Origin: Riptortus pedestris
Lineage: Eukaryota; Arthropoda; Insecta; Hemiptera; Alydidae
Assembly: GCA_019009955.1 (NCBI GenBank)
Contig: CM032228.1
Coordinates: forward strand, 223,111,501-223,175,500
Direction of reading: 5' to 3'
Length of the DNA stretch: 64,000 bases
Shown here in pieces: positions 14,601 to 24,476 of the stretch. A program made the translations under genes and the position numbers. Position 1 is the stretch's first letter, and every line of letters begins with the position of its first letter. The notes under the pieces are model-generated. The model did no database searches. It had not been told where the DNA came from and was given only the letters and a program-made list of their open reading frames with translations.

Positions 14601-16529
14601 CAGTCCTTTTAAAGCTCTTAAGAATGTTTGTATCGGTCTTCAGAAAAGAGTCTTTAAGTGTTAAAGGCCTAAGATGCCCCTGAAATTAAGCGTAACAAAA
14701 GTAATTATTTGATGTGATTAATAAAAACTGGAAATTAATAGTGAATAATGAAACAGTCTGCCCTAAAAAAGGCACGATGGTCTTCCTTCAATGAGGCAAA
14801 TGTATATCTGATGTAATTAAACTATCAGGAATTAACCCTTCCATAACTTTTAATCATAATTTTTTGTTGTAAGCCATGGGACCCAAAGACATGGGTTTTT
14901 AGTTAATGTATTTACTAAATACACAATAATTTGGGCAGCAAGATAGGTGATCAAAGTACTACTTTAATCTGTTAGTTGTTTAAAAAAAGATATCTACTGA
15001 TAAGTTTTCTTCTATTCAGAAACAGCCTGCCACATTTTCTCTTATATTCTTGGCTATTCCGCTGATCTGGGAAGATAGCCAAATCATTCCAATATTAATT
15101 TGAAGTTGTGACTTGTAGTTATTAATATATACAATTGTCAGTAATATAAGGTTAATTTAATAGGATTAAAAGGATTTCCTTGTGTTTTTAGCACCAGGAA
15201 AGCAAAGCAGGTAGTATTAAATAAAAAATTTTCAGATAGCTGAAGATCTTTATGGTCTTTAAAAGAAATAAATGGTTTATTTGTTCCTATTTCAGATTGA
15301 AATTCAGCTCTCATAATAGTCAGTAGTAGACAATTTCTATTAGAGTATTGATAATAAGGCTAACCTACGGAATGAGGCTTGGTGCTAAATAATACTGAAG
15401 TGAAGTTATTGAATTTTAGAAATTTTACTTCTGTTGATAAGTATCTAAATTTCTCTTATAAATAAATGTATGGGAATACTAAATAAGACTGGATTAACAG
15501 TCAAAAATATTAATTTATCATTGAATATAATGTACATTTTAGTTTACATAGACTCATACACTGTTAAATAGAGATACAATTAATTAAATTTTATTGACTA
15601 TTTATTTTATTCTAATAGAAATTATTACCTACTCTACATTTGTTATTATTTTTTTTAAATCAGCTAATTACATAGTTAATCTTTTTTACTTTCAATAAAA
15701 AAGTAAACAATACAATTTATATACCTATTTACATAAATTCATTTCTTCTTGATATAACATTTCAATCTATGGTGGAAATTTTATACTAAAGCCTAAAGCA
15801 ATAGACAACCTTGGATCTATAATTTAGAGAAAGCAATATGAACAATGGGCTATTTATGACAAGCCATTATTCCAAATGGACGTTTTCTACATAAATAAAC
15901 TTAAATTAAAAAAAAAAAAAACACTTGTTTATTCATCATTAAAGTGCATCATAATTATTTATTCTCATTAACTGTTGATGATAAATTATCACATATTCTA
16001 TAAAATAAGTGTGCCACATTTTGAGTATGAGATATTTTCTGTGATGAAATAGTTAAGGTCCAATTTAAGTTAATTTGTTAATGGTAAACAACCAATTTGA
16101 ATTTTGGTTAAAATAAAAAAGTAAAATGCATTTGAGTTGTAGCCCTTGTATGCTGTGTATTGTGATCTTTATGTGTTCTAATTTGAAAGATGATTTACTT
16201 AAAACATCAATGACAATTTTATTTTATGCATATCATTTATATAAAATAGGAAAGAAAAATGAAAAAGAAATTATTTTTAGATTTTATAAAGAAAAAAATA
16301 AAAGTCAACATTGAGAAAGAAAAATATTCACAATTTTTTATCCACTGGAGTAAAAATACAATGAATAATTGGTGGAAACACTAATGTTTCATTAATTTGT
16401 ATTTTATTTATTAAAACAAAATTGATTAAATAAATTGTGAAAGGTCTATAATATTTAGGAAATATATAGGTCTAATATATACTTTATTTAGGAAACATTA
16501 ATTACCTGATATTTTAAGATTCTATACAT
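398..16529 (-). CDS. SARDH: Sarcosine dehydrogenase, mitochondrial (14 exons, 3' end outside window)
   Basis: Converts sarcosine to glycine in the mitochondrial matrix, using FAD and passing the one-carbon unit to tetrahydrofolate. Coding exons in transcript order: 16529-16506, 14679-14550, 14475-14396, 13055-12882, 10732-10520, 10138-10015, 9356-9151, 9068-8912, 8131-7987, 4638-4497, 4003-3806, 2103-1855, 739-591, 491-398. They total 2,085 nt, 695 codons, in frame across every GT-AG join. The start MYRILKYQ is basic and hydrophobic, fitting a mitochondrial presequence. Residues 52-57 (GGGSAG) are the Rossmann FAD motif. His86 in TWHSAG matches the histidine that binds FAD covalently in this family. 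RERSHESY, GRNL and YERPGWF follow SARDH more closely than dimethylglycine dehydrogenase or PDPR. Animal SARDH is about 900 residues, so roughly 200 C-terminal residues lie left of base 1. Identity is from memory of family sequences, not a search. Confidence 0.93.
591..739 (-). CDS. SARDH: SARDH coding exon 13
   Basis: GRGMYIVAGGASASQTKAHI to KVGLLAIQGPA plus two bases of a serine codon. AIQGPAS corresponds to the SIQGPAS motif of vertebrate SARDH. Confidence 0.92.
1144..1205. repeat. GC-rich patch with 8-bp inverted repeat in SARDH intron
   Basis: CATGCCAC at 1144-1151 is repeated inverted as GTGGCATG at 1198-1205, around a G/C-rich stretch unlike the surrounding AT-rich intron. No protein homology seen. 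A Rep-A-like end (AGCAGATTTCCC) lies about 120 bp to the right, so this may be an eroded mobile element. Confidence 0.35.
1855..2103 (-). CDS. SARDH: SARDH coding exon 12
   Basis: 83 codons starting IGSECLACREQVVMMDFSYF. They cover the start of the GCV_T-like fold (VGPETQEAADWLF, VVYTCLLNEKGGIEADL) and end NPIFK at a GTAAG donor. Confidence 0.93.
3806..4003 (-). CDS. SARDH: SARDH coding exon 11
   Basis: 66 whole codons, ELLVAGAVYEEAQGYERPGW to FGFSKHHLA. It bridges the oxidoreductase half and the aminomethyltransferase-like (folate-binding) half. YDWYGAYG is the family signature. Confidence 0.93.
4497..4638 (-). CDS. SARDH: SARDH coding exon 10
   Basis: RFTPEQLENKAWARERSHES to DPFYE, residues 419-465. 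RERSHESY, YPHD.PLAGRN-type and DP..E signatures separate SARDH from DMGDH and PDPR. The acceptor TTTCAG lies at 4639-4644, inside a longer open frame. Confidence 0.93.
4815..4856. repeat. (AAT)n microsatellite
   Basis: Trinucleotide AAT tract grading into AAAT/AAT units, in an SARDH intron. Confidence 0.9.
5890..5958. repeat. (TA)n-(TG)n microsatellite
   Basis: About 43 bases of TA followed by about 26 of TG, immediately left of the Ginger-like element. Confidence 0.95.
6213..6629 (+). pseudogene. Integrase C-terminal fragment (KRBA2/Ginger type)
   Basis: 138-residue frame. WSEGIRFIEAMKNRAYHEGI followed by SPYEAMFG is the segment just after the catalytic glutamate in integrases related to KRBA2 and SCAND3. 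The DDE residues and zinc-binding N-terminus are missing. The frame opens directly from the palindromic repeat zone, consistent with an internal deletion. It ends at TAA 6627-6629, and the Cys-rich tail resumes in another frame at 6814, so at least one frameshift separates them. Confidence 0.7.
6814..7059 (+). pseudogene. Cys-rich C-terminal tail of the same integrase
   Basis: Residues CNCLKKCSNKKCLCK and CNSKCHNS form a CxC...CxC...CxxxC cluster like the tail found in KRBA2-like transposase proteins. It probably belonged to the same ORF as the fragment at 6213-6629. Ends with TAA just before the right-hand palindromic repeats. Confidence 0.6.
7987..8131 (-). CDS. SARDH: SARDH coding exon 9
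   Basis: Encodes GEDPRLLGFYHMCGFNASG and GGCGEQLAKWIIEG, ending YSYDI and two bases of an arginine codon. Matches the end of the FAD-binding half (CGFNS.G...GGG.GQ..A.WI in vertebrates). Confidence 0.93.
8613..8700. repeat. (TA)n with short (GT)n
   Basis: TA tract 8613-8666, then a GT run near 8679-8691, within an SARDH intron. Open frames through it are low-complexity YIYI artefacts. Confidence 0.95.
8912..9068 (-). CDS. SARDH: SARDH coding exon 8
   Basis: Residues 318-369 plus one base: LSGAFELYDLDWKVF to FTPDLKPLMG. It is separated from exon 7 by an intron of only 82 bp. Confidence 0.93.
9151..9356 (-). CDS. SARDH: SARDH coding exon 7
   Basis: Begins with two bases finishing a glycine codon, then AWAGKIAQMAG and PLLHAYVVS. 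It ends with GDTMCVGGFEHNPILLDQ. HAYVV and VGG.E.NPI are SARDH hallmarks. Acceptor AG at 9357-9358, donor GT at 9149-9150. Confidence 0.94.
10015..10138 (-). CDS. SARDH: SARDH coding exon 6
   Basis: Residues 208-248 plus one base: VIENCPVT, then DFGYKQVEGV and CVVNASG. ENCPV and CVVN are conserved in the family. Not an open frame longer than its exon, so easily missed by ORF length. Confidence 0.92.
10520..10732 (-). CDS. SARDH: SARDH coding exon 5
   Basis: Residues 137-207, from VRMDEYKRM through LLSPEETKKLFP and GSLYCPSDG to KAGSQ. This matches the DAO-type oxidoreductase domain of SARDH (MDEYKRL and LSPAETK in vertebrates). 71 whole codons. Confidence 0.93.
11133..11594. mobile_element. 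Fold-back element with ~92-bp arms around a Copia fragment
   Basis: Left arm 11133-11226 and right arm 11503-11594 are inverted copies, roughly 85% identical by eye, sharing AATAATAAATTT, AAATTCAAATC and AGTTCCAAA blocks. The 276 bp between them encode a Ty1/Copia-type polyprotein scrap. The whole unit lies in the intron between SARDH exons 4 and 5. Either a MITE-like element captured retroelement sequence, or a Copia fragment suffered an inverted duplication. Confidence 0.7.
11350..11550 (+). pseudogene. Ty1/Copia reverse-transcriptase N-terminal fragment
   Basis: EKAMKDPAWRKSSEEEIYTL then LENKAWTLMEI matches the start of Copia reverse transcriptase (EAM..P.W..AM.EE...L..N.TW.L). Resemblance stops at SAVSK, exactly where the right fold-back arm begins, and the expected WVFK motif is missing. 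Confidence 0.75.
11632..11682 (-). repeat. SINE-1 tail fragment
   Basis: Resembles the 3' segment of the tRNA-derived SINE seen at 31,081-31,294 (TTAACRTCCACTTTTTGC, GGCTAATTGG, GGGTTATCTA). The tRNA-like head is absent. It lies 38 bp from the fold-back element. Confidence 0.6.
12882..13055 (-). CDS. SARDH: SARDH coding exon 4 (covalent FAD histidine)
   Basis: Encodes residues 79-136, opening VTAGETWHSAGL; His86 aligns with the flavin-linked histidine of SARDH and DMGDH. Ends IYLARSK before a GT donor. The reading frame continues into the flanking introns, so splice signals set the boundaries. Confidence 0.93.
14396..14475 (-). CDS. SARDH: SARDH coding exon 3 (FAD glycine motif)
   Basis: Completes GGGSAGCSTLFQLAKRG and ends ILLEKAK. 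Glu75 sits where the acidic residue binding the FAD ribose is expected. Bounded by AG at 14476-14477 and GT at 14394-14395. Confidence 0.92.
14550..14679 (-). CDS. SARDH: SARDH coding exon 2
   Basis: Begins GHLRPLTLKD and ends SADVVII plus the first base of a glycine codon. The last residues are the beta strand that leads into the FAD-binding glycine motif. The first half extends the presumed mitochondrial presequence. Confidence 0.88.
14680..16505. other. Long intron 1 of SARDH, nothing recognised
   Basis: AT-rich intron between coding exons 1 and 2. No open frame or repeat family that I can name on either strand. Scattered poly-A runs only. Confidence 0.6.
16506..16529 (-). CDS. SARDH: SARDH coding exon 1 (start codon)
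   Basis: Encodes MYRILKYQ, then a GT donor. The ATG is the only one that joins in phase 0 to exon 2. A polypyrimidine tract and AG at 16577-16578 suggest the exon begins at 16576 with 47 nt of 5' UTR, so a non-coding first exon probably lies further right; I did not find it. Confidence 0.75.
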
Positions 16530-16579
16530 GGCAAGGGGAAAAGAATAACTTCTAGGACTAAAATTCTTCCACTTTCCTG

Positions 16580-18927
16580 AAACAAAAATGATTATAATAG
16601 ATAACAAATTATATAAAAGTGTAATAATATAAATCATCCTATGTCTTGAACAAGTTATTTTATTAATTTATTCATTACTGAAAAGGATGCATTTGAAGGA
16701 GACCAAGAAATCTCTAGACCAGGAAATCCAAACGTCATAGAGCTAGGAGGATACCTATATAATTCTGCACAAATTCATTAATTTATAAAATTACAAATTG
16801 AGATTAAGTTACTTTTTTTATGATGAATTAAATAGTCAGGATTTGAAACACTTCCCCTCTAAAGGTTATTAAGAAGTGTTTTCACATTTTTTAATTATTG
16901 AATAAAATTAACTCTTTTTTAAAATGAGGTTTTGTATACTTTCCAGAATGTTTTCTTTCATTTTAGATCTCAGAGGGGAACTCTGATCATTATCAGTCTA
17001 TTTTATGATGTAAAAAAAAGATGTATTCAATGTGTGATTGAGTATTAATGATTTATTTTATACATTTTAACTTCACTTATTATAATTATCCTATAGATAT
17101 ACATTTGTATTTATAGAGTAAAAAGATTTTCTAACTGTTGATGCATTCAAGAACTCATACGCATGTGCGCGCACTCGTGTGTGTATGGGGAGGGGAGAGA
17201 TATTAAAATTATGGAACAAATATAGGCATATAAATTTTATTAAAAACATTTAAATTCAATTATGATAGTGCTTCAGAGAATATTTTTTATAAATTATTAA
17301 TTTAACTCCATTAATACAACTATTATAATGACCAATATAAAACATTGTATTAGTCAATTAATTAAATATTGTGTTTATTTGTTCACATAACAAAAAAAAA
17401 TAATAATATATGTTTCAGAGGATATTTTTTTCTCATTTATTATTTTAACTATATTAATACATTTATTCTATCATAGTAGAAAATGGAAAATATAGTATTT
17501 AATTTTTAAATAAATAAAAATAAATTTAGAAAAATTATAGAGAAGAGAGATTTAAATAAATAAATTGGTTGGCTTACAGTTTGAATCTGTGTTCTGCCTT
17601 TAGAAGCTGGGGAGAATGTAAAACAGCAATTGATTCAGTCAATTTGATAACACTGATTAAATGACCCCTGGGTTTTATCAACCCTGATCCAATCTCACCA
17701 AATACCACTCGGTTACATTAGCTGCAATTCTGTCAGTACTGTCATTCATGTCCTACTATGGGTTTATTTTATCAAACAAATAAAAGTTAAATATTAGTAA
17801 TTGGTATTATTGACAGTTATAAATTATTTTATTGCTGTAAACAAAGAATAAATGTAAATAAATGGTTGTTATAAAAGAAGTAATAAATTTAATGAAATTA
17901 AATATAAATGTTTACAAAATGAAAATGTTTATACCAATTGTTGATATGAAGAGGGCCTGATGGTGGTAAGGAGTGGACTGGAAGAGTAGTTGATGGAATA
18001 CACAAGCCAAGGACAAGGGAGTCCCCTCCCTACGCCATCCAGCACTATGCAAACAACTCAACTCAGACAGCCTCCTCTGCCAAGCATTATATAATGTACT
18101 CAATATTCTTTTGTATAATTGATCTGGAGCCTCAGGGTGCATAATCAATAGGCACTTCACTGAGTATTTGTCATACATGGGAGATAATGAGATAGCACTG
18201 CTTTGAATTATGATAATGAGTGAAAGCAAAACAAAAAACTTATGACTCTACCATACTGTCAAATTTAAAAACATTCCTTGGAGGGGAGTGGAAACTATTT
18301 CTTCTGAAGGTCATTACTTTAAAATTGTATAAAAAGTCTATTAATTACAACATTCAGGTTATATTTAGGAGATACAATAATATTATTTGTAAATTATATT
18401 CAGAACTATCCAAACAAAATTCAGATCTTTCAAAATCAATTTTGGAAATTGTAAATCAAATTTATTCATTTGTTTATAATTGATTGAGAGCCCTAAGACA
18501 ATAAGATTCAACAAGTTGCACAATTAAGTGCTACAGCATATAAAAATAATTAAAAGAAAAGAAAAGCAACTTAAGACTCAGCTCTTTAATTGTATATAAT
18601 TAAAAAATTAAATAAAAACTACTCTTTTATAAAATAAAATATAGTGAGCCTTCATAAAAAAACATTATCAACATAAGACTTTTTTAAAAAAAGAAGAAAC
18701 AATTAAAATATTAAGAAAACTGAAAACAAATGCAAGACAATAAGTCATTCACACAAACGCTGTGTAAACTAAGCTCCTGATCTGATACCTTTAGTTCACC
18801 ATTTTTCCGGTGATAAGAAGCATAGGGGTTGGTAAACAGGACTAGAATCTGGACTGAGCTTTTTTGTGCCTCAGACACATTAAATGAAAATCACACTATT
18901 TAGGAGTGAGTTTACAGTATGTGTGTT

Positions 18928-19002
<75 letters not shown>

Positions 19003-19900
19003 ACTAGAAACATTAATCATGAGAACTCTCGAATATCAGTCTTTAAAATTTGAAAATGAAGAGAAGACTTTATGAGAATCCCTAATAATAATTGGTTGCA
19101 GTAAATTGCTGATTGCCAATGCAGGTAGTAGAGCAAAATCGTCTTAGATGTGCAAAAATAAATTAACAACAATAAGGTATAAAGAAAGTCTCACATTATA
19201 CCTTATTAGGAACTACATACAAATAAAAAAAGTGCTGGAGAAATACAGTTTATGGGCAATTTTCAACAACTGTCAGTTGACATGGAGTCAGATAGTAGTA
19301 GTTGAAAACTCCAGGATTACACAGGCTCTCATTGGCTTGTGGAAAAGAAAATGTCTTCTGGGACATAAAATCTGCAGTGGGAGAACATTTCCATAATTTT
19401 GGCTATGTACTTAAAGAAACCCATGTATGGTAATCCAGGTTGGTTGCCTGGCATTAAGTAATTCCAAGGAAGAGACAATTACAGCTCCTGCTGCAGGAAG
19501 AAAAAGATCTGATAAAGGATCCTAGAGAGGATTGGCGAGTCTTTATACTCAATTGTGAAGTTGCAGTCTTCACCTCGAGAAATTTGGAACAAACTGGCAA
19601 ATAACTAAGAAGCTAATGGTTACTCCTGGAGGTTATCCCTTCTAAGAAAACGTTTCCTTGTACAACAGAGAGATTTTAGCTTGAGTGAAGGTTATATAAA
19701 TGAAATCCTGTAGACCTCGAAGAAGTTAGAATATTGTGTACAATATCGCGTAATTGGGTTGCACTTAGCATTGCAAGGTGCATTGACCGCTGGCCGGAGA
19801 ATGCAACATAAGAATGAGGGCCTCCATTCCATGACATTGGAGCAGTCCATTTCCTGTTATGAGCCGCTGGAGTTGGAGACGATCCAATAGCAATCTGACC
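16580..19900. other. Intergenic stretch, nothing recognised
   Basis: AT-rich sequence upstream of SARDH. Short open frames (17,912-18,229, 18,220-18,483, 19,148-19,396) have no motifs or splice context. A possible eroded Rep-A end lies near 18,750. From about 19,430 to 19,900 the base composition is more balanced, but no homology was identified. Confidence 0.5.
18919..18998. repeat. (GT)n-(TA)n microsatellite
   Basis: GT-rich tract to 18940, then about 58 bases of TA. Confidence 0.95.
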
Positions 19901-19911
19901 TTGAACGATTT

Positions 19912-20006
19912 TAGCAGATTTCCCTTAAGGGAATTCAACTATTGAGGTCGTACTCATGACGAGATTTTCGAAATATTCATTCAAATGAGGTCCATTCAAA
20001 ACTCTG
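19912..20006 (-). repeat. Rep-A right-end fragment
   Basis: AGCAGATTTCCCTTAAGGGAA, then ATTGAGGTCGTACTCATGAC and CATTCAAAT. This is the terminal ~100 bp of the Rep-A family, cut off at a (TA)n tract followed by a Helitron-like copy. Confidence 0.75.
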
Positions 20007-20018
20007 TATATATATATA

Positions 20019-20056
<38 letters not shown>

Positions 20057-20061
<5 letters not shown>

Positions 20062-21127
20062 GTAACCTCTGTCTGTACATTGATTTTTTTCGCGAAATTT
20101 CACGATAACTTTTCGTTTCACATGTCATAGACACCATATCTGCATTTTGTTTCTTTCGTGACTGTTTGTTTGTTTGTTACCTATTCACGCATAAACGGCT
20201 GAACCGAATTTTATGAAACTTGGTATGTATATTACTACTAACCCAACTTAGACTTTAGGCTATATTAATTTTCTCTGAGACGAACAGGAGTGGGGGTTAT
20301 AAGGGAAGCATGAAATTAAAAATAGCGATATTTCGTTTTCTATTGGTTTTTCGGTACATATGCTCATAACAAAAGTTGTTTATTTTGTTATTTAGAGTAA
20401 CTTTTGTTATATACACTTTTGTCGTATACCGAAGTTTAAATGCGTTATACGCTAAAAATTATAGCGGGAGTCAACAATATTATTTGCCAAAAAAAGACTC
20501 AACCGAACTAAATAAAACTCGGTATGTGTATTAGCAGTGAGGCCTTCATTATAATAAGCCATACCAACATTTCTATAGACGGGCAGGAGTGGGGGTTATA
20601 AGGGAAGCCTGAAATTAAAAATAGCGATATTTCGTTTCCTATTGGTTTTTCCGCAAATATAAACATAACAGAAGTTGTTTATTTTATTATTTGGAGTAAC
20701 TTTTGTTATATACACTTTTATCGTATAACTAAGTATTAATGACTTATACGTTAAAACTTTACCGGGCATTAACGGCTGAACCGAACTTAACAAAACTCGG
20801 TATGTCAATTAGCATTAATTCTTTCATGATTATTAGTTATATTAAAATTTTTAGGTTCGAACGGGAGGGGGGTTAAAAGGGAGGCCTGAAATAAAAATTC
20901 ACCATATTTACATGTATAAGAGACGGGAAATATAAAAATATCGAAGACTGTGAAGCCTTATCGAACAAATAATTCTATTATTAGCAAATCCACGGCAAAG
21001 ATGGGTATCAATCCTAAAAACTGGGACGGGTAAATGTCAAAATATTGTGCAATGTAAAGCCTGCTAAAAAATACCATCACCATTCAACCTCAGATGAATT
21101 CCCGGGCGAAGCCGGGTATCTGAGCTA

Positions 21128-21128
<1 letters not shown>
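20057..21128 (+). mobile_element. Helitron-like element copy H1, apparently full length
   Basis: Runs from AAAATTGTAACC after (TA)n to a 3' end of hairpin CCCGGGCGAAGCCGGG, eight bases, then CTAG at 21125-21128, next to T. Hairpin plus CTRR is the Helitron 3' hallmark. A classic 5' TC end is not evident, so the class is tentative. Internal monomers recur, with the GTGGGGGTTAT landmark at about 20,290 and 20,589 and a diverged third near 20,865. No coding sequence. Confidence 0.6.

Positions 21129-21185
<57 letters not shown>
21129..21185. repeat. (TA)n microsatellite
   Basis: 57 bases of TA directly abutting the CTAG 3' end of copy H1. A Helitron-like internal fragment follows to about 21,345. 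Confidence 0.95.
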
Positions 21186-21189
<4 letters not shown>

Positions 21190-21445
21190 AGATTAAAACA
21201 AACCACAAACAAAATATACGCTAAAAACAATAATAGGGGTAAATATTTCGTTGGGTACAAACGACTAAATCGAAGTAAACAAAACTTGGTATGTGAGTTA
21301 GTATTAACCCATTCTAAATTATAAGTGACATTAACATACTATTGTCACACCTGATGGTAGATGCTGCCATTACTGGCTGAAAGTTGAGAAAAGTCTGTCG
21401 TTGAGTTTCGTTAAGGCCGGTTTAGTCTTTTGTGTCCTATAAAAA

Positions 21446-21930
21446 GTCCGTCACGCAGGGGCTGCGTAAACTAAGCAGATTTCCCACGTGAAGTTTTACA
21501 ATAGAGAAATTTCACTAGAGCCAATCAGTCAAGGAAACGGCCGAACTAGCTTTTGGCGGGAAAGTCACTCTCGTCCGTTAGCCGCCCTGATTTAATAAAA
21601 ATGGAAATATCTCGGTCAATATTCAAAATAGAGAATAAATGTATACAACAATATTTATAGTAAATTTAATTTGAAATAAGATTGATTTTGTACAATTTTT
21701 CGATCCGACGTATAGTAACGGATATATTTCGAATTTTCAAAAATCCTCCCCTTTAAACCCCCCTTCCCACTGGTCCGATTTCAGCCGTTAACGAACTTGA
21801 TCTTTCTTTTTACATAAAACGACTAAATCTCGAGTTTGGTAACGATGAAACAAAAATTGTGTAACAGAAAAACAGTTTTGAACGGATCTCATTTTCGTCA
21901 TCTACTAGGTAGAAACTTTTTCATAGACTG
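21446..21930 (+). repeat. Rep-A copy, right end truncated
   Basis: Begins GTCCGTCACGCAGGGGCTG; the hairpin ACGCAGgggCTGCGT is intact. Continues through TGGAAATATCTCGG and CCCACTGGTCCGATTTCAGC. The (TA)n is missing and the copy breaks off after CTCATTTTCGTCATC. Confidence 0.8.
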
Positions 21931-21950
21931 GGGGATGGTTACTGGATAAG

Positions 21951-22214
21951 CTTAAGGCTTCAGAAAGACTGGCAAGAACACTTCCAGAATATAATTTTCG
22001 AACAGTATTCAAACCTACAGTATTCAAACCAGTGGGTCAGACAGGGAAGAAGATTGCTACAAGAGTTAGCTAGCCACGCAAGTATTTGTTCTCACTAAAT
22101 TAAATTCCACGAGACATAAGATCTACATAGAGAAGACCACCTTGGTAAAAGATCAGTTCTAGAAGCTCTCGAAATTAACAAGAAAACAAATATAATAAAC
22201 GCCGGCGACGGTGA
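21951..22214 (+). mobile_element. Penelope-like GIY-YIG fragment, internally deleted copy
   Basis: Second copy of the sequence at 28,715-29,112, lacking the GVYMIP...VYVG part. Both copies share AGCTAGCCACGCAAGTATTT, where the reading frame is broken, so the lesion predates their duplication. Confidence 0.6.
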
Positions 22215-23081
22215 AGTATCATGCAGATGCTGTGTAAACTAAGCATATTTCCTCCTGCTGCTATGCTACACTAACGACGTACGGTATTATTATTCTATAT
22301 TTCTCCCTTAATATGTAGTCTATGTAAACATGGGTTTAAATTGAAATAACACATAAGATGGACTACTTTAAGTGAATAACGTATGAGAAGAAATTGTAAA
22401 CAATAAAATCACAACTCAATCTAGGCATTCATATAGGCCAAACGTTTTATATAGAATTTTTTTATATGGGATAGCTGACCATTGGATCGTGTCATGAGTA
22501 CGACCTCAATAGCTGGTTCCCTTTTAGGAAAAGCTGCTAAATGAAGAAAGGAATGATTTTTTTGTGCTAGAGAATCAAGTGAAGGTTGTATCCAGCTGCG
22601 CCTGATTTTATTTCCATTGATCAAGAATCCCTGATTCTCATTGAAATAAATTATAGGCGAAGTGTCTCAAGGCTATTCGGATAGTTTTCCGAGTTGCCTG
22701 CTGCAGTCTGTCTAATAATAGACATATCAGATAGACTGGATAGAAATCAACTTGATGAATAAATCGTTACGAGTCAGCTGACTAATGACAGACATTAGCT
22801 AGTATGACTATGCAGACAACATTAACGTCTTCTCCAGTCACGGTCAGTGTGAGTGTATACGAGAGGAATCAAAATCTTTGCAAAGATGAATTAAGTGAAT
22901 GTAGTGGAGTGGTGTTACATCTGGGAGGGAATGGTGTAATGAAATCTGTAATAATCGAACACGTGATTAAACACTATTAAACACGTGCTTTTGGTTGGGT
23001 ACTGGGCGTATGATGGGAACGAATATTACCAATTGTTAGGCTCGACTGCAAACAGCTGGCTTTTCTACCTGCAATAAAATC

Positions 23082-23122
23082 TGTTACGCAGGGCCTGCGT
23101 AAGATAAGCAGATTTCCCGCGA
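23082..23122 (+). repeat. Rep-A left-end fragment
   Basis: AAATCTGTTACGCAGGGCCT then GCGTAAGATAAGCAGATTTC; isolated left terminus with the hairpin slightly altered. Confidence 0.6.
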
Positions 23123-23311
23123 GCTGAAATGACTGTTGATCTCACCTATTCTCTACTTCTCTCGTAGGAAGAAGCCATTGTAAACAGAAACCAAGCATGT
23201 TATTAACCAACTTAACATTTCCGAGTTTAGAACGTAAAATCTTAATCGATGGCGTCGTTACACAACGTACTTCCGTGTATCTAACATAGTAAGAGAAAGT
23301 TTAAAACAAAA

Positions 23312-23734
23312 GTCCGTCATGCAGGGGCTGCGTAAACTAAGCAGATTTCCCACGTGAAGTTTTACGGTAGAGAAATTTCACAAGAGGCGAGCAATCAAGG
23401 AAACGACCAAACGAGCTTTTGGCGGGAAAGTCATTCTCGTCCGTTAGCCGTTGATTTAATAAAAATGGAAATATCTCAGTTAATATTCAAGATAGAGAAT
23501 AAATGTATATAACAATATTTATAGTAAATGTAATTTGCAATAAGATTGATTCTGTACAATTTTTCGATCCGACGTATAGTAACGGAGATATTTCGAAAAT
23601 CCTCCCCTCTAAACCCCCCTCCCACTGGTCCGATTTCAGCTGTTAACGAACTTGATCTTTCTTTTTACATAAAACGACTAAATATCGAGTTTGGTAACGA
23701 TTAAACAAAAATTGCATCCGCTAGAGCGGTAACA

Positions 23735-23781
<47 letters not shown>

Positions 23782-23903
23782 TTTTGATCGGACCTCATTT
23801 TCGTCATCTACTAGGTAAGATCGATGGACATTTGAAGAAAAATTTCGAAAATTCCGTCATGAGTACAACCTCAATAGCTGATTTCCCTTAAGGGAAATCT
23901 GCT
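23312..23903 (+). repeat. Rep-A copy, complete (592 bp)
   Basis: Full copy from GTCCGTCATGCAGGGGCTGC to GGGAAATCTGCT. AGCAGATTTCCC occurs near both ends in inverted orientation. The right end carries the 16-bp palindrome TTTCCCTTAAGGGAAA. An internal (TA)n lies at 23,737-23,776 between CTAGAGCGGTAACAGA and CGGACCTCATTTTCGTC. No coding capacity. Looks like a non-autonomous DNA element. Confidence 0.8.
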
Positions 23904-24298
23904 TATATTTGGTATTTACGCTTGGACTAAGACGTTTAATGATGCTCATTGTTACCGTGCGATGACTAAAACTGGGGCCCTCTGAAGACTGAAAATTAAA
24001 AATTGCGAACTTCTCGATTAATGTTTCAGATAGAGAAAACGCGTGCAAGAGCAACATTTATAGCAAATGTAATTTGCAAAAACATGGTCCTTATAAAATG
24101 TTTTTGATTTCACTCATAATAATAGAGATAATTTCAATTTTCGATATCCCTCCTCTCCCTGTACTCATATGTTAACGAACTTGATCTCTGGTTTTACGTG
24201 AGACGCTTAACTATCACTTAAATATAGTTTGTTAACTGTCCACCAAAAATTACGAACACTAGACAAGTATATATTGAACATTGAAGAGAATCATTTTT

Positions 24299-24416
24299 AG
24301 CTGATTTCCCTTAAGGGAAGTGAGTTATTCAGGTTGTACTCATGACGAGATTTTAGAAAAAATTCTTCAAATGTCCATCGATTCTAACTAGTAGATGACA
24401 AAAATGAGGTCCATTC

Positions 24417-24420
<4 letters not shown>
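24299..24420 (-). repeat. Rep-A right-end fragment
   Basis: TGATTTCCCTTAAGGGAAGTG to ATGAGGTCCATTCAAAATT, then (TA)n 24,421-24,475, then a Helitron-like 3' end. Confidence 0.75.

Positions 24421-24475
<55 letters not shown>

Positions 24476-24476
<1 letters not shown>

Noticed and set aside
398..16529. Dimethylglycine dehydrogenase or PDPR as the identity of gene 1
   Set aside because: RERSHESY, AGRN, ERPGWF and SECLACR-type motifs follow SARDH, not the other two members of the family.
20057..21128. CRISPR-like array or satellite from the ~300-bp repeats
   Set aside because: Only two to four diverged monomers within mobile-element ends; no short repeat-spacer structure.
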